A DNA stretch of 64,000 bases from Gelatoporia subvermispora B (lineage: Eukaryota > Basidiomycota > Agaricomycetes > Polyporales > Gelatoporiaceae), in NCBI GenBank assembly GCA_000320605.2, contig KB445795.1, positions 2,100,475-2,164,474 on the forward strand, written 5' to 3'. The notes below the pieces were generated by a model. The model made no database searches, was not told the DNA's origin, and saw only the letters and a list, made by a program, of their open reading frames with translations. Shown one piece after another: positions 10,915-22,068 of the stretch. A program made the translations under genes and the position numbers. Positions within the stretch are counted from its first letter, which is position 1. Each line of letters starts with the position of its first letter.

Positions 10915-10958
10915 GTTTGTTCCTTTGCTGTTTGTTCCTTTGCTATTTGTTCCTTAAT
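10915..10958. repeat. three copies of a 15-bp unit
   Basis: TTTGTTCCTTTGCTG occurs twice in direct succession, with a third copy (ATTTGTTCCTT) truncated. This is a simple tandem repeat in non-coding DNA between the decayed gene and paralog 2. Confidence 0.8.
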
Positions 10959-11363
10959 GTACTGAGATCATTCTAACAAAAATAGTTGCGGTATTTATAC
11001 CTCACCCGTGCTTGCAATATCGTATATGAGGAGAAGTACGTTGATACGTACTATGATGGAAGACACAGTGTCAGAAATCTGGCGAGTTGTCATACTCTCC
11101 GAGAACACGTTATGCCACAAATCTAGTTCGGCGACATGAGTACTTACACTAAAGATGAAGATGGCGGAGAAGCATCAAGATCAGTATGCCTCTTATACCA
11201 CCAGCAAATTTATTCCTGAACGAACACATTGTGACACACAATTGCGAACTAATGTCGACAATACAAGCCGAAGAAGTTCCAGCATCCCCCGATCGGACTC
11301 AACATTCCCGGCGACAGTGGTCCTCAGCCAGTCTATGTGCAAACACAAACGGATCAGTGACAT
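10959..11363. other. intergenic, no gene seen
   Basis: About 400 bp between the repeat and the 3' end of paralog 2. Plus-strand frames are open here (11155-11457), but they overlap the second exon of paralog 2 and have no family resemblance. If the last intron of paralog 2 is used, its stop moves to 11324. Confidence 0.4.
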
Positions 11364-12207
11364 TCATGGACAGGGCAGAAATGGTACCTGTACAGCTTTG
11401 TCGACGAGCTCAGATTTTTCTAATTTGGAAATCCTGAGGATGACGTCCGCATCGTGATCCTCGGGCAAATTAAGTTCTTTGTCACCGTTCATCGAGAAGA
11501 CAAGCTATGTATAATATCGTTAGACACAGTCATTGGAGGAGGACTCCGAAGGGTATCCTTACAGTCTCCGAAGCAGGTTCGTCGCTGCCGGCGGTCGCGA
11601 GCTCTCCCGTCTTTGTCGTCACCTCTGCGTCTCCAGCAGCAGCAATGACATCCCTTTTAATAGTAACCTCGCAGTCTTTGGACTGGCTGATAGAGGGATC
11701 GCCTAGAGTGACGGACTCCTGCTCGAGCTCTGGACCAGTGCTACCCGGTTCGGAGTCCGATTCATCTTCGGTATCGGTTTCCTCGACATCGATCACAATG
11801 TCGATCGTCTCCGCATCCGAATCCGAATCCGAGTCTGAGTCGCACGAGTAGTGTGCACTTCCTCCGTCATACTCGTACCACCGAGGTCCGTGTCGAGCAT
11901 CCAGCAACCAAGCGAGCTTCACGGCCACGGAATGCGGTGGAAGCTTGCGGAAGCGAATTCTGGCCTGCTCCAACGTCTTCGCCTTCCGGTCAACATTCAA
12001 GGCATAAACAGCCTTGGGTTCGTCGCCGTCCCAGCACGCTAGTACAGGGACATCCTCCGGGGGCACACCGAGACGTCTCGTGATGTCGTGGCCGGCGGCG
12101 TGGTACAGCCGCTTCACGTTGTCCACACCTTCGGGGCAGAGTCTGCGCTTCTTCGCGTATTTGATCGCCCACTTGATCTCAAGAGGCCAGCCGAAGACCC
12201 AGGTCAT
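11364..12207 (-). CDS. Ser/Asp-rich fungal protein, paralog 2
   Basis: Close paralog of 8592-9305: same N-terminal block (MTWVFGWPLEI, AAGHDITRRLGVPPEDVP, CWDGDEPKAVYALN, RFRKLPP, HGPRWYEY) and the same SDSDSDSDAETI run. The first exon ends at a GTAAGG donor after SET. An intron of about 58 nt ending ATACATAG leads to a second exon (LVFSMNGDKELNLPEDHD, then ILRISKLEKSELVDKAVQ) with stop at 11364. A further possible intron (donor after KAVQ) would shift the stop to 11324. Without splicing the frame ends at 11530. I chose the ATG at 12207 because the paralog starts there. Function is unknown; the acidic tail suggests a binding or regulatory protein. Confidence 0.75.
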
Positions 12208-12268
12208 TTTGGACAGCACGTCGTAGATGCGGATAGAAGCTGTGGCTCGAAGTTGAACACGAGCGTTC

Positions 12269-12293
12269 TTATAACCATCATCAATGCCACGTG
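12269..12293 (-). promoter_or_regulatory. CACGTG plus TATA-like promoter of paralog 2
   Basis: CACGTG at 12288-12293 and, reading down the minus strand, TTATAAG at about 12268-12274, some 60-70 bp before the ATG at 12207, followed by GTTCAAC. Order and spacing match the promoter of paralog 1, so promoter and coding part were copied together. Confidence 0.5.
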
Positions 12294-12585
12294 ATACCAG
12301 ACGCTTGGTTCCGGTGGTTGTGCGACTGCGCTAGTGACCGGTAACCAGTAGTGTTGGCCCCTTGGAGAGAAAGAGCCACTGTCAGGGCGAGGCGAGAGAG
12401 GAACCCTAAGCTTGTACCGGTAAAATTCCAGCTACTTACGGAAAATTTCGGTCTATCAGCTGTTTGCTGTACAGCTCTTCGGCCGTCTTGCGTTCCGATC
12501 GCATTGAAATCAGACGTGGCCAAGTGTGTTCCCGAATCTTGTGTGAATCATCGAAATCATACGGCGAGAATCTGTGGCAGCCGGT

Positions 12586-12601
12586 GAGTGTGATGTGGGC
12601 G
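12586..12601. repeat. left target-site duplication
   Basis: GAGTGTGATGTGGGCG, identical over 16 bp to 13022-13037. The bases on either side differ. The two copies flank an A-tailed insertion. Confidence 0.8.
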
Positions 12602-13021
12602 CCATCCTGTGTTGATGGTGGGCGAAATTCTCTACGGGTGGACCTCGGTTATGTGTCGTAACTTATAGTCTATCTATTCTCGTCGTCTATGACCCATGAT
12701 TGACCCACTCTGCTCTACTATATGCACCCGTAATATAGCGGTCGCTTCCTATACTACTCACCTCTTTCAATTCCAGGTCACTTCACCCTTCCCTGAATCC
12801 CGTCCTGCCCTTAAGGCAGAACTACTGTCACCTCCGAGCAGTGTTACGATATTCGTGCAGTAGATTACATACATGTATTGTCTATCATAGGGCGTCGCCC
12901 TTCAGGACAATAAACGAGGACACAAAAAAAAAATCTATTCTCGTAGATAGGACCGCACCTGTACCTTCGTTGTACGCGGTATATAAATGCGTAGACTTTG
13001 AATAAAATAAAATAAAATAAA
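12602..13021 (+). mobile_element. A-tailed retroposon-like insertion (SINE or short LINE relic)
   Basis: A 420-bp segment bounded by perfect 16-bp direct repeats and ending on the plus strand in AATAAAATAAAATAAAATAAA immediately before the right repeat. An A-rich 3' tail plus a 7-20 bp duplication is the signature of target-primed reverse transcription (non-LTR retroposons). It encodes no protein. An internal poly-A stretch at about 12923-12932 may mark a composite structure. I see no clear RNA polymerase III A/B boxes, so it could be a SINE, a truncated LINE or a processed transcript. It sits about 130 bp upstream of BMT2. Confidence 0.65.
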
Positions 13022-13037
13022 GAGTGTGATGTGGGCG
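13022..13037. repeat. right target-site duplication
   Basis: Second copy of GAGTGTGATGTGGGCG, directly after the A-rich tail. The BMT2 start codon lies 129 bp downstream, so the insertion has entered that gene's upstream region or 5' UTR. Confidence 0.8.
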
Positions 13038-13165
13038 TCTATAGTTGCCACGTGGGGGAAGTTCCTTCACAGCTGACACGGCAGGATATCGTGCGTCTAC
13101 AGGCGTCTACCTGGTCTACTACATACAAGTTCCCGAAGAACGACCTTCCATGTATTTGTTTTGAC

Positions 13166-14201
13166 ATGCCAAAGGTCCTGAAGAGGAAGCGCAAGACCCC
13201 CGTTACTTCTGAGGTCTCGAATGGCCAGGCCGCAGGACCATCCGGCGCCTCTAGCAAGCCCCAGTCAACACGGACTGTTATCCGCCGTTTTCATGTTCTC
13301 ATCAAGCGTCAGGCTCAGCTGACGAGCATCCTCCGGAAGAAGGGCGGATCACTATCTTTCATTGATGTGCAGACTGAGCTTGTGGATGTCGAGCGGGAGA
13401 TTGAAGAGCTCGGGGGTCTACAGGCGTATCAGAAGATGTCGAGCATTGGTCAAGGAAATGACCGTGGTGGCGGCAGTGAAAAGGTTTTAATTGAGTGGCT
13501 GAAGGGCCTTGAGATGCACAAGAATAGGGAAGCTGCCCGCTTGAGGTACGCTATCTGATTCATCGCCCGAGTTAACACTGATTTGCATTTATGCAGACTA
13601 CTTGAAGTGGGCGCCTTGAAGCCTGATAATTACTCGTCTTGCTCTGCGTGGATTGACGTTACACCAATCGACCTGCACTCTCGTCATCCGTCCATAATGG
13701 AGCAGGACCTTTTACTTATGGATGAAGACCAGCACCGAGGCAAATGGGATATCATCAGCCTGAGCCTCGTCATGAATTTCGTGCCGGATGCCAAGGATAG
13801 AGGTGAGGGCATCGGTCCATCGGCGTATGAAGCTTTCTGATATCACATAGGTCGTATGTTACGTCTGGCGCACTCCATGCTGTGCGACGAAGGTTTGCTT
13901 TTTGTTGTTGTAAGTCTTTGTTTCGTTATGTCTCATTGTTTCTCACACCGGCGAGCAGCTGCCTCTCCCATGCATCCTCAACTCCCGGTACATGACGCCG
14001 GAGCATTTCGACCGCCTCATCCGGACTGTTGGATTTACAATACTACAAACTAGGTGGAAGGCCGGTGGCAAGATGGCTTACTGGCTTCTCCGTAGAACAA
14101 GCGAGTCTTCCCCCAACGCCAACGCTAAGGCACCGGCACCATTTGCAAAGAAGGTCGAGCTTCGGTCCGGCAACAGGAACAATTTTGCAATTCTCCTTTG
14201 A
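13166..14201 (+). CDS. BMT2: 25S rRNA adenine-N(1) methyltransferase Bmt2
   Basis: Methylates an adenine N1 in large-subunit rRNA (A2142 in yeast) using SAM; it acts in the nucleolus and is related to human SAMTOR. Four exons (13166-13545, 13597-13802, 13851-13909, 13959-14201) join in frame to 295 residues. Visible features: a basic start (MPKVLKRKRKT), a helical segment RQAQLTSILRKKGGSLSF, then the Rossmann-like part LLEVGALKPDNY, WIDVTPIDLHSRHPSI, the family motif KWDIISLSLVMNFVPD, RMLRLAHSMLCDEGLLFVV, LPLPCILNSRYM and an end rich in basic residues. The length is normal for the family. The ATG at 13166 was chosen over upstream in-frame codons because family members start with this basic patch. 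A retroposon-like insertion ends just upstream. Its 3' end converges on DLD1, 120 bp apart. Confidence 0.92.
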
Positions 14202-14321
14202 GCTTTTGAAATGAGACGCAGCGTCGCGCTTCCCTCAAGCAGTGATTGAATCCGTTATGTTTACATTGTCCAAGCCAAGCTCACCAGAGAGCCGCCGTCC
14301 GAACATCTACGGTCAGATGTC

Positions 14322-16773
14322 TCATTGGCGTCTCCGTTGCTTTTCCTCTGGATCGGGATAGAGCTGCCATCGGCTAGACTTCAGACGAGCACCGCGGATG
14401 ACGTGGTGAAACATACCTTTCCTGGGTTCATGATGTTCCACGGATCGACAGCCGCCTTCACTGTTTCCATCAACTCGACAGTACCCTCTCCCAGCTCGTC
14501 GATCAGATACTCCTTCTTTCCAACGCCCACACCGTGTTCTCCAGTGCCTAGTTTAATTTCAGGAGTTGAAATTAAGCGAGTTTGCGCACGACCTACATGT
14601 TCCATCAAGGGAGATGGCACGGTGCACGAGACGATGTACTGCCTCGCTCACCACTCTCAACTCATCATCGTTCTTGAAGAGAATGAATGCGTGGAAGTTT
14701 CCTGTGATAGAGGCTCATCAACACGCTCGTAGTGAGTCAGCGACTCGCACTCACCATCACCAACGTGGCCGACAATTGTAGATCTAAGATTGTGTTCCGC
14801 AAGGTCCTTCTTGGTCTCATACACCAACTCTGGCAGCCGCGACACTGGCACACTATACGATGGAATCACACAGAATCAGCCAACCGCATGGACATCATTG
14901 CCACTGTCGATCTGCTCACTGACCAGACGTCCGTGGTCCAGCAACGCGCGCCTTCCTCGCTCCCGATAGTGCTCATCAGCGCATACTTTCGGCTCTCCCA
15001 CAGTTCGTCGGCCTCCTCGTCGGTCTCGGCATACTCGAAAGTACTTGACTCGTGCCGCTCAACGATGGATTGCACCGCGTGTGTGGTCGACTTGATGGCT
15101 GCATCGTCGCCCTGGATCTTGAAGAATAATGTGTCGCTCACAGGATATGTCTTCGAGACGAGACCAGCGTCATTGATCGCGGCCATCACTTCAGACCATG
15201 CCATCCTGTCAGCTATGTAACGAGACGAAAGGTAAGGCTTACTCTTGTCATCAAGCAGCTCGACACATTCTGGACGATTTAGAAACGACAGTACACGCCT
15301 CGTAGGCCAACTCACGGATGTGCGGTCCATACGGAGTGTTCAAAATTTCTTGCACTGCATTCACGGCACGCTGCACATCGGGAAATTGAGCCATGGCGAC
15401 TTTGGTGGGGATGACCGGAGCCAGACGTAAGGTTGCTATCGACGTCGATAATCCAAAAGTGTCAATAAAGCAAGACAACTGTAGTACGCAATCACAATAC
15501 CTTCCGTAACAATTCCCAAAGTTCCCTCAGCGCCGATGAAGAGCTTCGTAGTATCAAATCCAGCCGAGGATTTCCGTGCCCTCCTGCGGGTCTTGATCAC
15601 TTTACCGTTCGGCAGTACCACGGTCTTACGAGAGATGCTTGCGTTCAGCGCCATTGGCAAGTAATTGGAAGTTAGTCGCGAGAACTTACGACGTTCAGGA
15701 ACCATTCACTTTTAGCCGTGCCATACCGAACAGCGTTGGCTGTCCGATGTCAACCCTGCAATCCATGGCGAGAGGCATCTGACTCACTGCCAGAACATCC
15801 GGTGCCGATCATTCCTCCAATAGTCTACACGAGGTGGGCTATGAGCACAAGTTACGCACAGATATCTCGGACTGACCGCTCCGGGACCGGGATCGAGCTA
15901 GCGACGTGAGTAGGGTGCCAATGCTGAATTTGCGCAAACCTGCGTACCGGGAAAAACAATGGGACCCCCTTCTCCTTCAAAGCGGTGTTGATATCTTCCC
16001 AGCGAGCGCCGGCTTGACATATCAGGTCGCCATCGCCCTCTGCAGCGAGTTGGGATCAGTTGGACTACAGCGAAACATCAATGCGAACCGTGGATCTTCA
16101 GTATTTTGTTCATTTCGGTCATATCCACGCAAATACTTCCTGCAGGGTACTACGGCGCGTCAAGTGACGTATGCGACGATGCCGCTAAATTGAACTATAC
16201 CCCGGAGAAGTGACCTTCTAGACTAGTCGCGCCGCTGTACGGGACTATGGGTACCCTGAATTTCCTGGCAATATCAACAACCTTGATCACATCCGCTGTG
16301 CTTGTCACCTTGACCGCAACGGAGTGTGGCGAAGTAGGATGGTATGAGTTTTCCGAAGATCCGTATGAGCGGAGAGCCTTGGGGTCGGTGATCACGGCGC
16401 CATCTCTCGGAAGAGCCTTCCGTAACTCTTCGATTGCCTCCTTGACATCCTCTTTCGATCCATAGTGATGGGAAGTGGGATGTTCTGGAACTCGCGAGTG
16501 CGCAGTGACCTTCGAGGCGCGATCCGGATGCTCTCCCGCGCTGGAGTCGATGGATACGCCGTCTAGGTTGATGGACCCACGGCGGTAGGTGTACAATCCA
16601 CAAGCCAAGAGCACTCCAGTAGCTCCTAGAGCGCTACATGTCAACGCATATCTTGGCTGTGACGAGTTGGCTTCCGAGGAAAACAGACGACCAGCCGTCC
16701 ATCCGCGAAGAGGTTTGTGTGTACGCCAAACGTTTCGAGATATGAAAGCGCGCTCTGTAGCGTTGCGCAGCAT
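14322..16773 (-). CDS. DLD1: D-lactate dehydrogenase (cytochrome), mitochondrial
   Basis: FAD enzyme oxidising D-lactate to pyruvate and passing electrons to cytochrome c in the intermembrane space. The start ([20 protein letters not shown]) looks like a presequence, followed by a hydrophobic segment near residues 40-60 ([14 protein letters not shown]), as in fungal Dld1 inner-membrane sorting. The FAD-binding-4 domain shows [49 protein letters not shown] and [13 protein letters not shown]. The C-terminal FAD-oxidase domain ends with [18 protein letters not shown] and [15 protein letters not shown]. About a dozen short introns are used, including a last one of about 50 nt before the final exon. 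An in-frame ATG at 16860 is possible but less like a targeting signal. Shares a 227-bp upstream region with the divergent nucleotidase gene. Confidence 0.92.
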
Positions 16774-17000
16774 GTTGTCGGCGATGAGCACTGGCTGCTG
16801 TTGGATGGAATGAGATGGATGACGGCTGAAGGGAATATGTACGAGCCGGAGAGCACTCATACGCTCGACTAGCACAAGCGCCCGTATGACGCAGTGCATC
16901 ACGGCCACGTGCGTGAGATAGCGATCCAGGTCGATCGTCCTGTTCACGCTCTGCCCGCCCTCGCCGCGTCCCTCTCCATCCACTTCATCCTCCTACAGCC
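16774..17000. promoter_or_regulatory. divergent promoter DLD1 / nucleotidase
   Basis: 227 bp separate the two start codons. Both genes must be driven from here. No TATA box is obvious; a CACGTGCGTG segment lies near 16908. Confidence 0.45.
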
Positions 17001-19933
17001 ATGTCCTCCCTTCCAATCCTTCATTTTAACGACGTGTACCGCGTACAACCATTCAAGGTTCATCCCAAGTCGCCCGAAACCATCGATGTTACCCAATTCG
17101 CCGCAATGCTAGACGACATACGCGTGTCTTGGCCGCAGCGGGACGATGGAAGCAGGGAAGGTCTTGTGCTCTTCTCAGGGGATGTATTCGCTCCATCAAT
17201 TGAGAGCTCAGTTACGCGAGGAAGCCATATGGTCGGTTCGGTTTCCTTCCTTATGGAAATGCGAAAGTTTCGAGAATACTTGCAACGGAACTAACCCCGT
17301 GCACGATAGGTTCCTGTCATGAATGCAATTGGCCCGGATGTCTCTATGACGGGTACGCCACATGAGTTCATCTCCTAGCTCTGTTCTGATCTTGGTAGGC
17401 AATCACGACTTCGACTTCGGTGAGCAGCTGTGAAGCGCAAGCCCTAACCCAAGACTAAACTTAGTGCAGGGTATCCCCACCTCTCCAAGCTGATCCTGAA
17501 TACCAACTTCGTGAGTATCCTCTATGGTGTGCATTATCACAACAGTGGCATAAGATATATCTAGCCATGGCTCTTGAGTAACATCGTCGACACCGCGACA
17601 TCCCGCGTTCCGGAACACCTGCTGGAGTACGTGGTGCTCGAGCGCGCGGGTATTCGTGTGGGCTTCATTGGACTTGTGGAGAAGTATGTGGTATATTGCT
17701 CGACGCGCGCTAATCATTCTATCTGAGCCGAATGTGACCATTGACGCTCATTGGAACAGGGAATGGATTGGGACAGTTCCCACTTGGCCCGAGAATTTCA
17801 AGTATCGAGATATGGCTGAGGTAGGCATCAAACTATCCAAACGCTTGCGGGATCCCGAAGGAGAGCATAAGTGTGATATTGTCATCGCACTTACACATGC
17901 GCGGTACGTCGGCGTTTCTCTCCTGCTCTAACTCTGTTTGAAACATGCAAGCGTTGAATCAAATCGTCTCTATTATCTCAGGGTACCAAATGTACGTGAA
18001 TGCATGTGGTCCACGCTGCATTAATTTGCTCAGCGATATTAGGATGTCCGCCTGGCCAAAGCTCTCAATGCGCTCTCACCTTCAGCCCAAGCGAAGAACT
18101 CGATTGCCGACAGACACGGTGTCGACATAATCCTAGGTGGACATGACCATCTGTACTATATTTCTCGCGGAGTGACTTCCTGGGAGAATTATGACACTAC
18201 TCAATATGCGCTCGGTGCTGAAGAGGATCATGGCGATATTCTCATTGTCAAGAGTGGGACGGATTTCCGCGACCTCAGCGAGTTTACACTGCAGCTAGAG
18301 GACACGCCAGCGGGAAGTGTCCGAAGAAAAGTGATCAAGGAGATTCGAGGTGCTCGTCCAATATGTGCTCCTGACTGCATTCGTGCTAACGGTCGCAGGC
18401 AAACATCATGAAACGAAACCAGGCTCGCGGAAGAGCGAGCGCATCGCGAAGTTGCTCGAGTCACTGCTTTCATCTGTGTCTGATGCGCTTAAGGCACCAG
18501 TGTGCAAGTCGGCTGCAGAACTCGATCTGCGCTCCGCGCTCATTCGGACGCAAGAGGCGCGTCTCCCTATACTGCGCGTAGTTGTCGACATTGACATCTC
18601 GGCACAGACAGCTGCTGCGAATTGGTTCGCCGATGTCTTGCGGCATGCATATGACGATGCGCCTACCATGCAGGGTGGCGCAGACGGTGTCTTCATCTGC
18701 GCTGGGACGCTGCGCGGTGATTCAATCTATGGGCCTGGTATGTTTCTGCGTCTCCGTCGCGATCGGCCTCATTCGATTCAAATTGCTGCAGGACTAATCA
18801 GCCTCGGCGATATCCTCGAAATCCTGCCTTTCGAGGATCCTGTCATCGTGCTGGAATTGGACGGGGAAACCATATGGGCAGCGCTAGAGGCCTCGCTCGA
18901 GACTTTCCCCGCTCAAGAAGGGTCAGCATCACTCCCCTCGTTTTCATAATGCCGCTCACACACACAACCCTACAGCCGCTTCCCTGTCATCGCTGGCTTC
19001 CGTGTCTCCTGGGACTCACGTCGTCCCCCAGGCCAGCGCGTTTTGGGCGTGTGGCTCACCAAAGAACCTGCAGACGCGTCCGCAGCCCCGAGTGGCGCAA
19101 CGACGCCAACAGCCACTCCCGGGCGTTCCGCATCATCCTCCGTCTCGAGCTTCCAGTCGTCCTCGAGCACGACGTCGAGTGGGACCACGACGCCACCGCT
19201 CGTCGACTCAGAGCCTGTACTGCGCACGCGTGGTGGGCGGATGTACAAGATCGTGTCCAGGGAGTACATGGCACAGGGGCACGATGGATTCGTGATGCTC
19301 AAGGGGAACAAGTATCTTGTAGATGATGAGAGCGGGCAGATGATGAGCGCGATTGTGCGCAAGTATCTCCTCGGTGTGTCTCGACCCTCGCCTTCCAGCC
19401 AGATTGCCCTGCCCAAGGCCGTGATGTCTGACTTCCATGTTATACTGGACATAGGTGGCCGCTACGTGAACCGCATGTCACGCCTCGTGAGCCAGGTTGA
19501 CATCACGCACCTACACCCCGATACCCCGGGTCTCATCTCGCGAGAGCGCGCGCGCCAGGAGCGCCACGCGCGCCACGCCCGCTCCAAGTCGCGCTCGCGC
19601 CCCGAGCACCCCCATTCTCATTCCCACTCGCACTCGCACTCTCATCCGCGCAGCTCGAGCAAGGGCCCCGCAACCATCGGCACGCGCTGGCGCCAGGTGG
19701 CAGGGCGCGCATTGCGATGGTCGCGGGCACACTATCGCGAGCTGATTGGCATCGCGGGGCGCGAGCATATGAGCGGTGTAGATTGCATCGATGGCGAGGT
19801 CATCCGCTGCGCTGTGGAGAGGTTCGGAGAAGAGAAGGTGAAGCGAGAGGAGCAAGAGCGAGAGAGAGAGGAAGACTTAGCGGTGATCTATCCTGTTGTG
19901 GATGGTAGGTTGAAGGATGAGGGGCGGGCGTAA
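17001..19933 (+). CDS. 5'-nucleotidase / UshA-family metallophosphoesterase
   Basis: Two-domain hydrolase of the 5'-nucleotidase family. The N-terminal calcineurin-like domain carries the dimetal motifs HFNDVYRV, LFSGDVFAPS, GNHDFDFG, THARVPND and GGHDHLYY. The C-terminal substrate domain follows (RVVVDIDISAQ, FICAGTLRGDSIYGPGLISLGDILEILPFEDPV, ELDGETIWAALEASL). It has no signal peptide, so a cytosolic enzyme acting on nucleotides or related phosphate esters is likely; the true substrate is unknown. At least eight short introns occur in the first two thirds. The last exon is unusually long and holds a Ser/Thr-rich insert (SSSSTTSSGTTTPP) and a His/Ser repeat (see separate feature) within the nucleotidase_C region. 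Length is roughly 700 residues, longer than bacterial UshA. Convergent neighbour: 3-hydroxyacyl-CoA dehydrogenase. Confidence 0.85.
19606..19650 (+). repeat. in-frame His-Ser repeat
   Basis: Codons for PHSHSHSHSHSHPRSS lie inside the nucleotidase gene, formed by repeated CA(T/C)-TC(T/C/G) units. Alternating His-Ser runs can bind metals or simply be slippage-prone low-complexity DNA. Confidence 0.75.
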
Positions 19934-20084
19934 GGTGTGCAATCGCAGGGAAACAGAACATTGGGAGTCTGAAAGGAGATTGAAGCAAAGCACCTTGTAG
20001 AACATAAATTTCTCTGAATGAGCTTGCATTGTGAGATCAATTGTACGGGCCGTCCACTGTCCGTGATATACATGCAATGTCACA

Positions 20085-21569
20085 TTATCGCGAGGGGTAT
20101 TCGTAGAATCCTCTCCCACTCTTCTTGCCCAGCCATCCTGCGTCTACCATTCGTTCTAGGAGTATGCTTGGCCGGTACTTGGAGTCACCCGTTCCAGTAT
20201 ATAGTGTCTGTTGAATTGCCAGGCACGTATCAAGTCCGATGCTAAACACAGAGCACATTAATGGTAGGAACAGCTAGGATGATGACTAACTCACAAATCA
20301 GCTTTGACATTGATTGAGACGTCAGCACATTTGTCTGAATAGTGTAGACCAGGGACGAGTCATATGCTCACCAAGCTGGAGAGGGCCCATCGGATGATTC
20401 ATGCCGAGCTTAAGCGTTGTATCGATATCATCTCGTGTTGCCGTACCCTGGGTGATGCATGTTTAAGAACAGGGTGGAAATAATCATCGCAACCGAGAAC
20501 GTACCTTCTCTAGGCACATAATCGCCTAATAGAGACAAAGTCGAATACGTCAACATCAAGAAGGATTCGATTGTCTCAAGCCAAGAGAATAAGGGGACAT
20601 GAAGTGGATGCCGTTCACTCACCTCATTAATGAATGGCATAAGCAGGGCATTTGATACGAAACCTGGCACGTCCTTCGACACGGTAACCGCTGCAAGTTA
20701 TCGATAAGAACATAAACTTCGCATCTGTATGACGTTAGCATACTTTTACCACATGCAGCAGCGAATGCTCGTGCGCGGTCGAGGGTCTCTTGCGACGTTT
20801 GGAGCGCAGAGATTAGCTCAACCAATTTCTACACATACAGTAGATTTAGCACGTCGTACGGAGATTCATAGTGGCAAAACACGCACCATTACAGGTACTG
20901 GGTTGAAGAAGTGCAGTCCTGAAGCGCGACGTTAGTCCCTAGTCATTTACTAGTTGGTATCATGACATCTGCCAGCTCACCAACCACCCGCGCAGCGCTC
21001 TTCCGAGCTTCCTCACTCGCTGCGTGTAAACCTTCAAGTACTGTCGCCGCCGCAATTTTTGTGAGGCTTATGGAGGACGTGTTTGAGGCCAGTATGGTGT
21101 TCGGAGAGAGCTCCTGGCTGAGCTCGCGGAATATGTTCTGCTTCAATGACAGGTTCTCCGACACAGCCTGACGCGAGACTCAAGATTTTATGAAACTCAA
21201 CGCAAAAACTGCTACATGGACACACCTCTACCACCATATCTACATCACGCATGTCCTTGACTCCGGCGTGCTCAGACACGACTTGCACACGGTCCTTCGC
21301 TTCTTGTGCGTCCGTCTGGCTAATTTTGCCCTTCGCGACGTCCTTCTCGAGCAGTTTGTCCATGAACTTCAGCCCGCTCTGAATTTGTGCAGGCGAGCGA
21401 TCGTACAGGCGGACAGCGACACGTGCATGGAGAGCGGAAACGTAGGCAATTCCAAGACCTGTTCCGAACTGAGTGCACCTGTGTTTACTTGAGATGAGCG
21501 TGACGTCGGCGTACCCATTTGTCCTGCCCCGAGTACGCCAAGGGTGCGTATCCCATGTGTTGCGGCCAT
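20085..21569 (-). CDS. 3-hydroxyacyl-CoA dehydrogenase (3-hydroxybutyryl-CoA type)
   Basis: NAD-dependent oxidation of L-3-hydroxyacyl-CoA, in beta-oxidation or short-chain acyl-CoA metabolism. The N-terminal Rossmann domain begins [12 protein letters not shown], continues with [15 protein letters not shown] and [15 protein letters not shown], and contains the active-site [15 protein letters not shown]. The C-terminal 3HCDH domain shows [43 protein letters not shown] and [10 protein letters not shown]. An insertion of about 20 residues ([18 protein letters not shown]) sits before GLHFF and is not in bacterial enzymes. More than eight introns of about 50-60 nt are present, several exons being under 60 nt. 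No peroxisomal SKL is seen at the C-terminus (ends PSR). About 320 residues. Confidence 0.9.
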
Positions 21570-22068
21570 GATACTAAATTGCGACTCGACGGACTAGCTC
21601 TATTGACAAGCACAGGATGGAGATGAGGTCGAAGGGCGACCAAGTTCCGGTTTCCCCACAATTGAGTAACGTGCTTGCCGGCCCGGCTTCCGCAAATATC
21701 ACGTGCATACGGAACCTCATGAACTTCACCCTAGTACGTACCGGCCCCACAGACTTTCGTTAAGGTGCTGGCAAAAAGCCCTGGACATTCTCGGGGGTAT
21801 ACTAAGATCCCAAATGTCCTAATTATGTATGAATGGAGATGTGGGGAGTCCATAGAGACGTCCAAGGACTCGGCCGACTCGAGCGCTGCCTCGTCCTACC
21901 GTTCGTTTGAGAGGTTGGACATTCAAGGTGTATAAAATACTCGAGACGCACAGTACGGTAGATTTGTAGTATTTACAATTTGAAACAGACCAAGGTGACG
22001 CAGAGTTGCTGTCAATACAAACCACCTTTGGAAACCTCCTTGAATCACACATGGCAAGTGGCAAGGAG
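21570..22068. other. intergenic, upstream of the dehydrogenase
   Basis: About 500 bp between the dehydrogenase start and the stop of the next minus-strand gene. No other gene seen. The segment near 21920-21990 is AT-rich. Confidence 0.5.

Noticed and set aside
19511..19855. Minus-strand frame opposite the nucleotidase His-Ser repeat
   Set aside because: It is antisense to the conserved coding exon and consists of repetitive Ala/Arg residues only.
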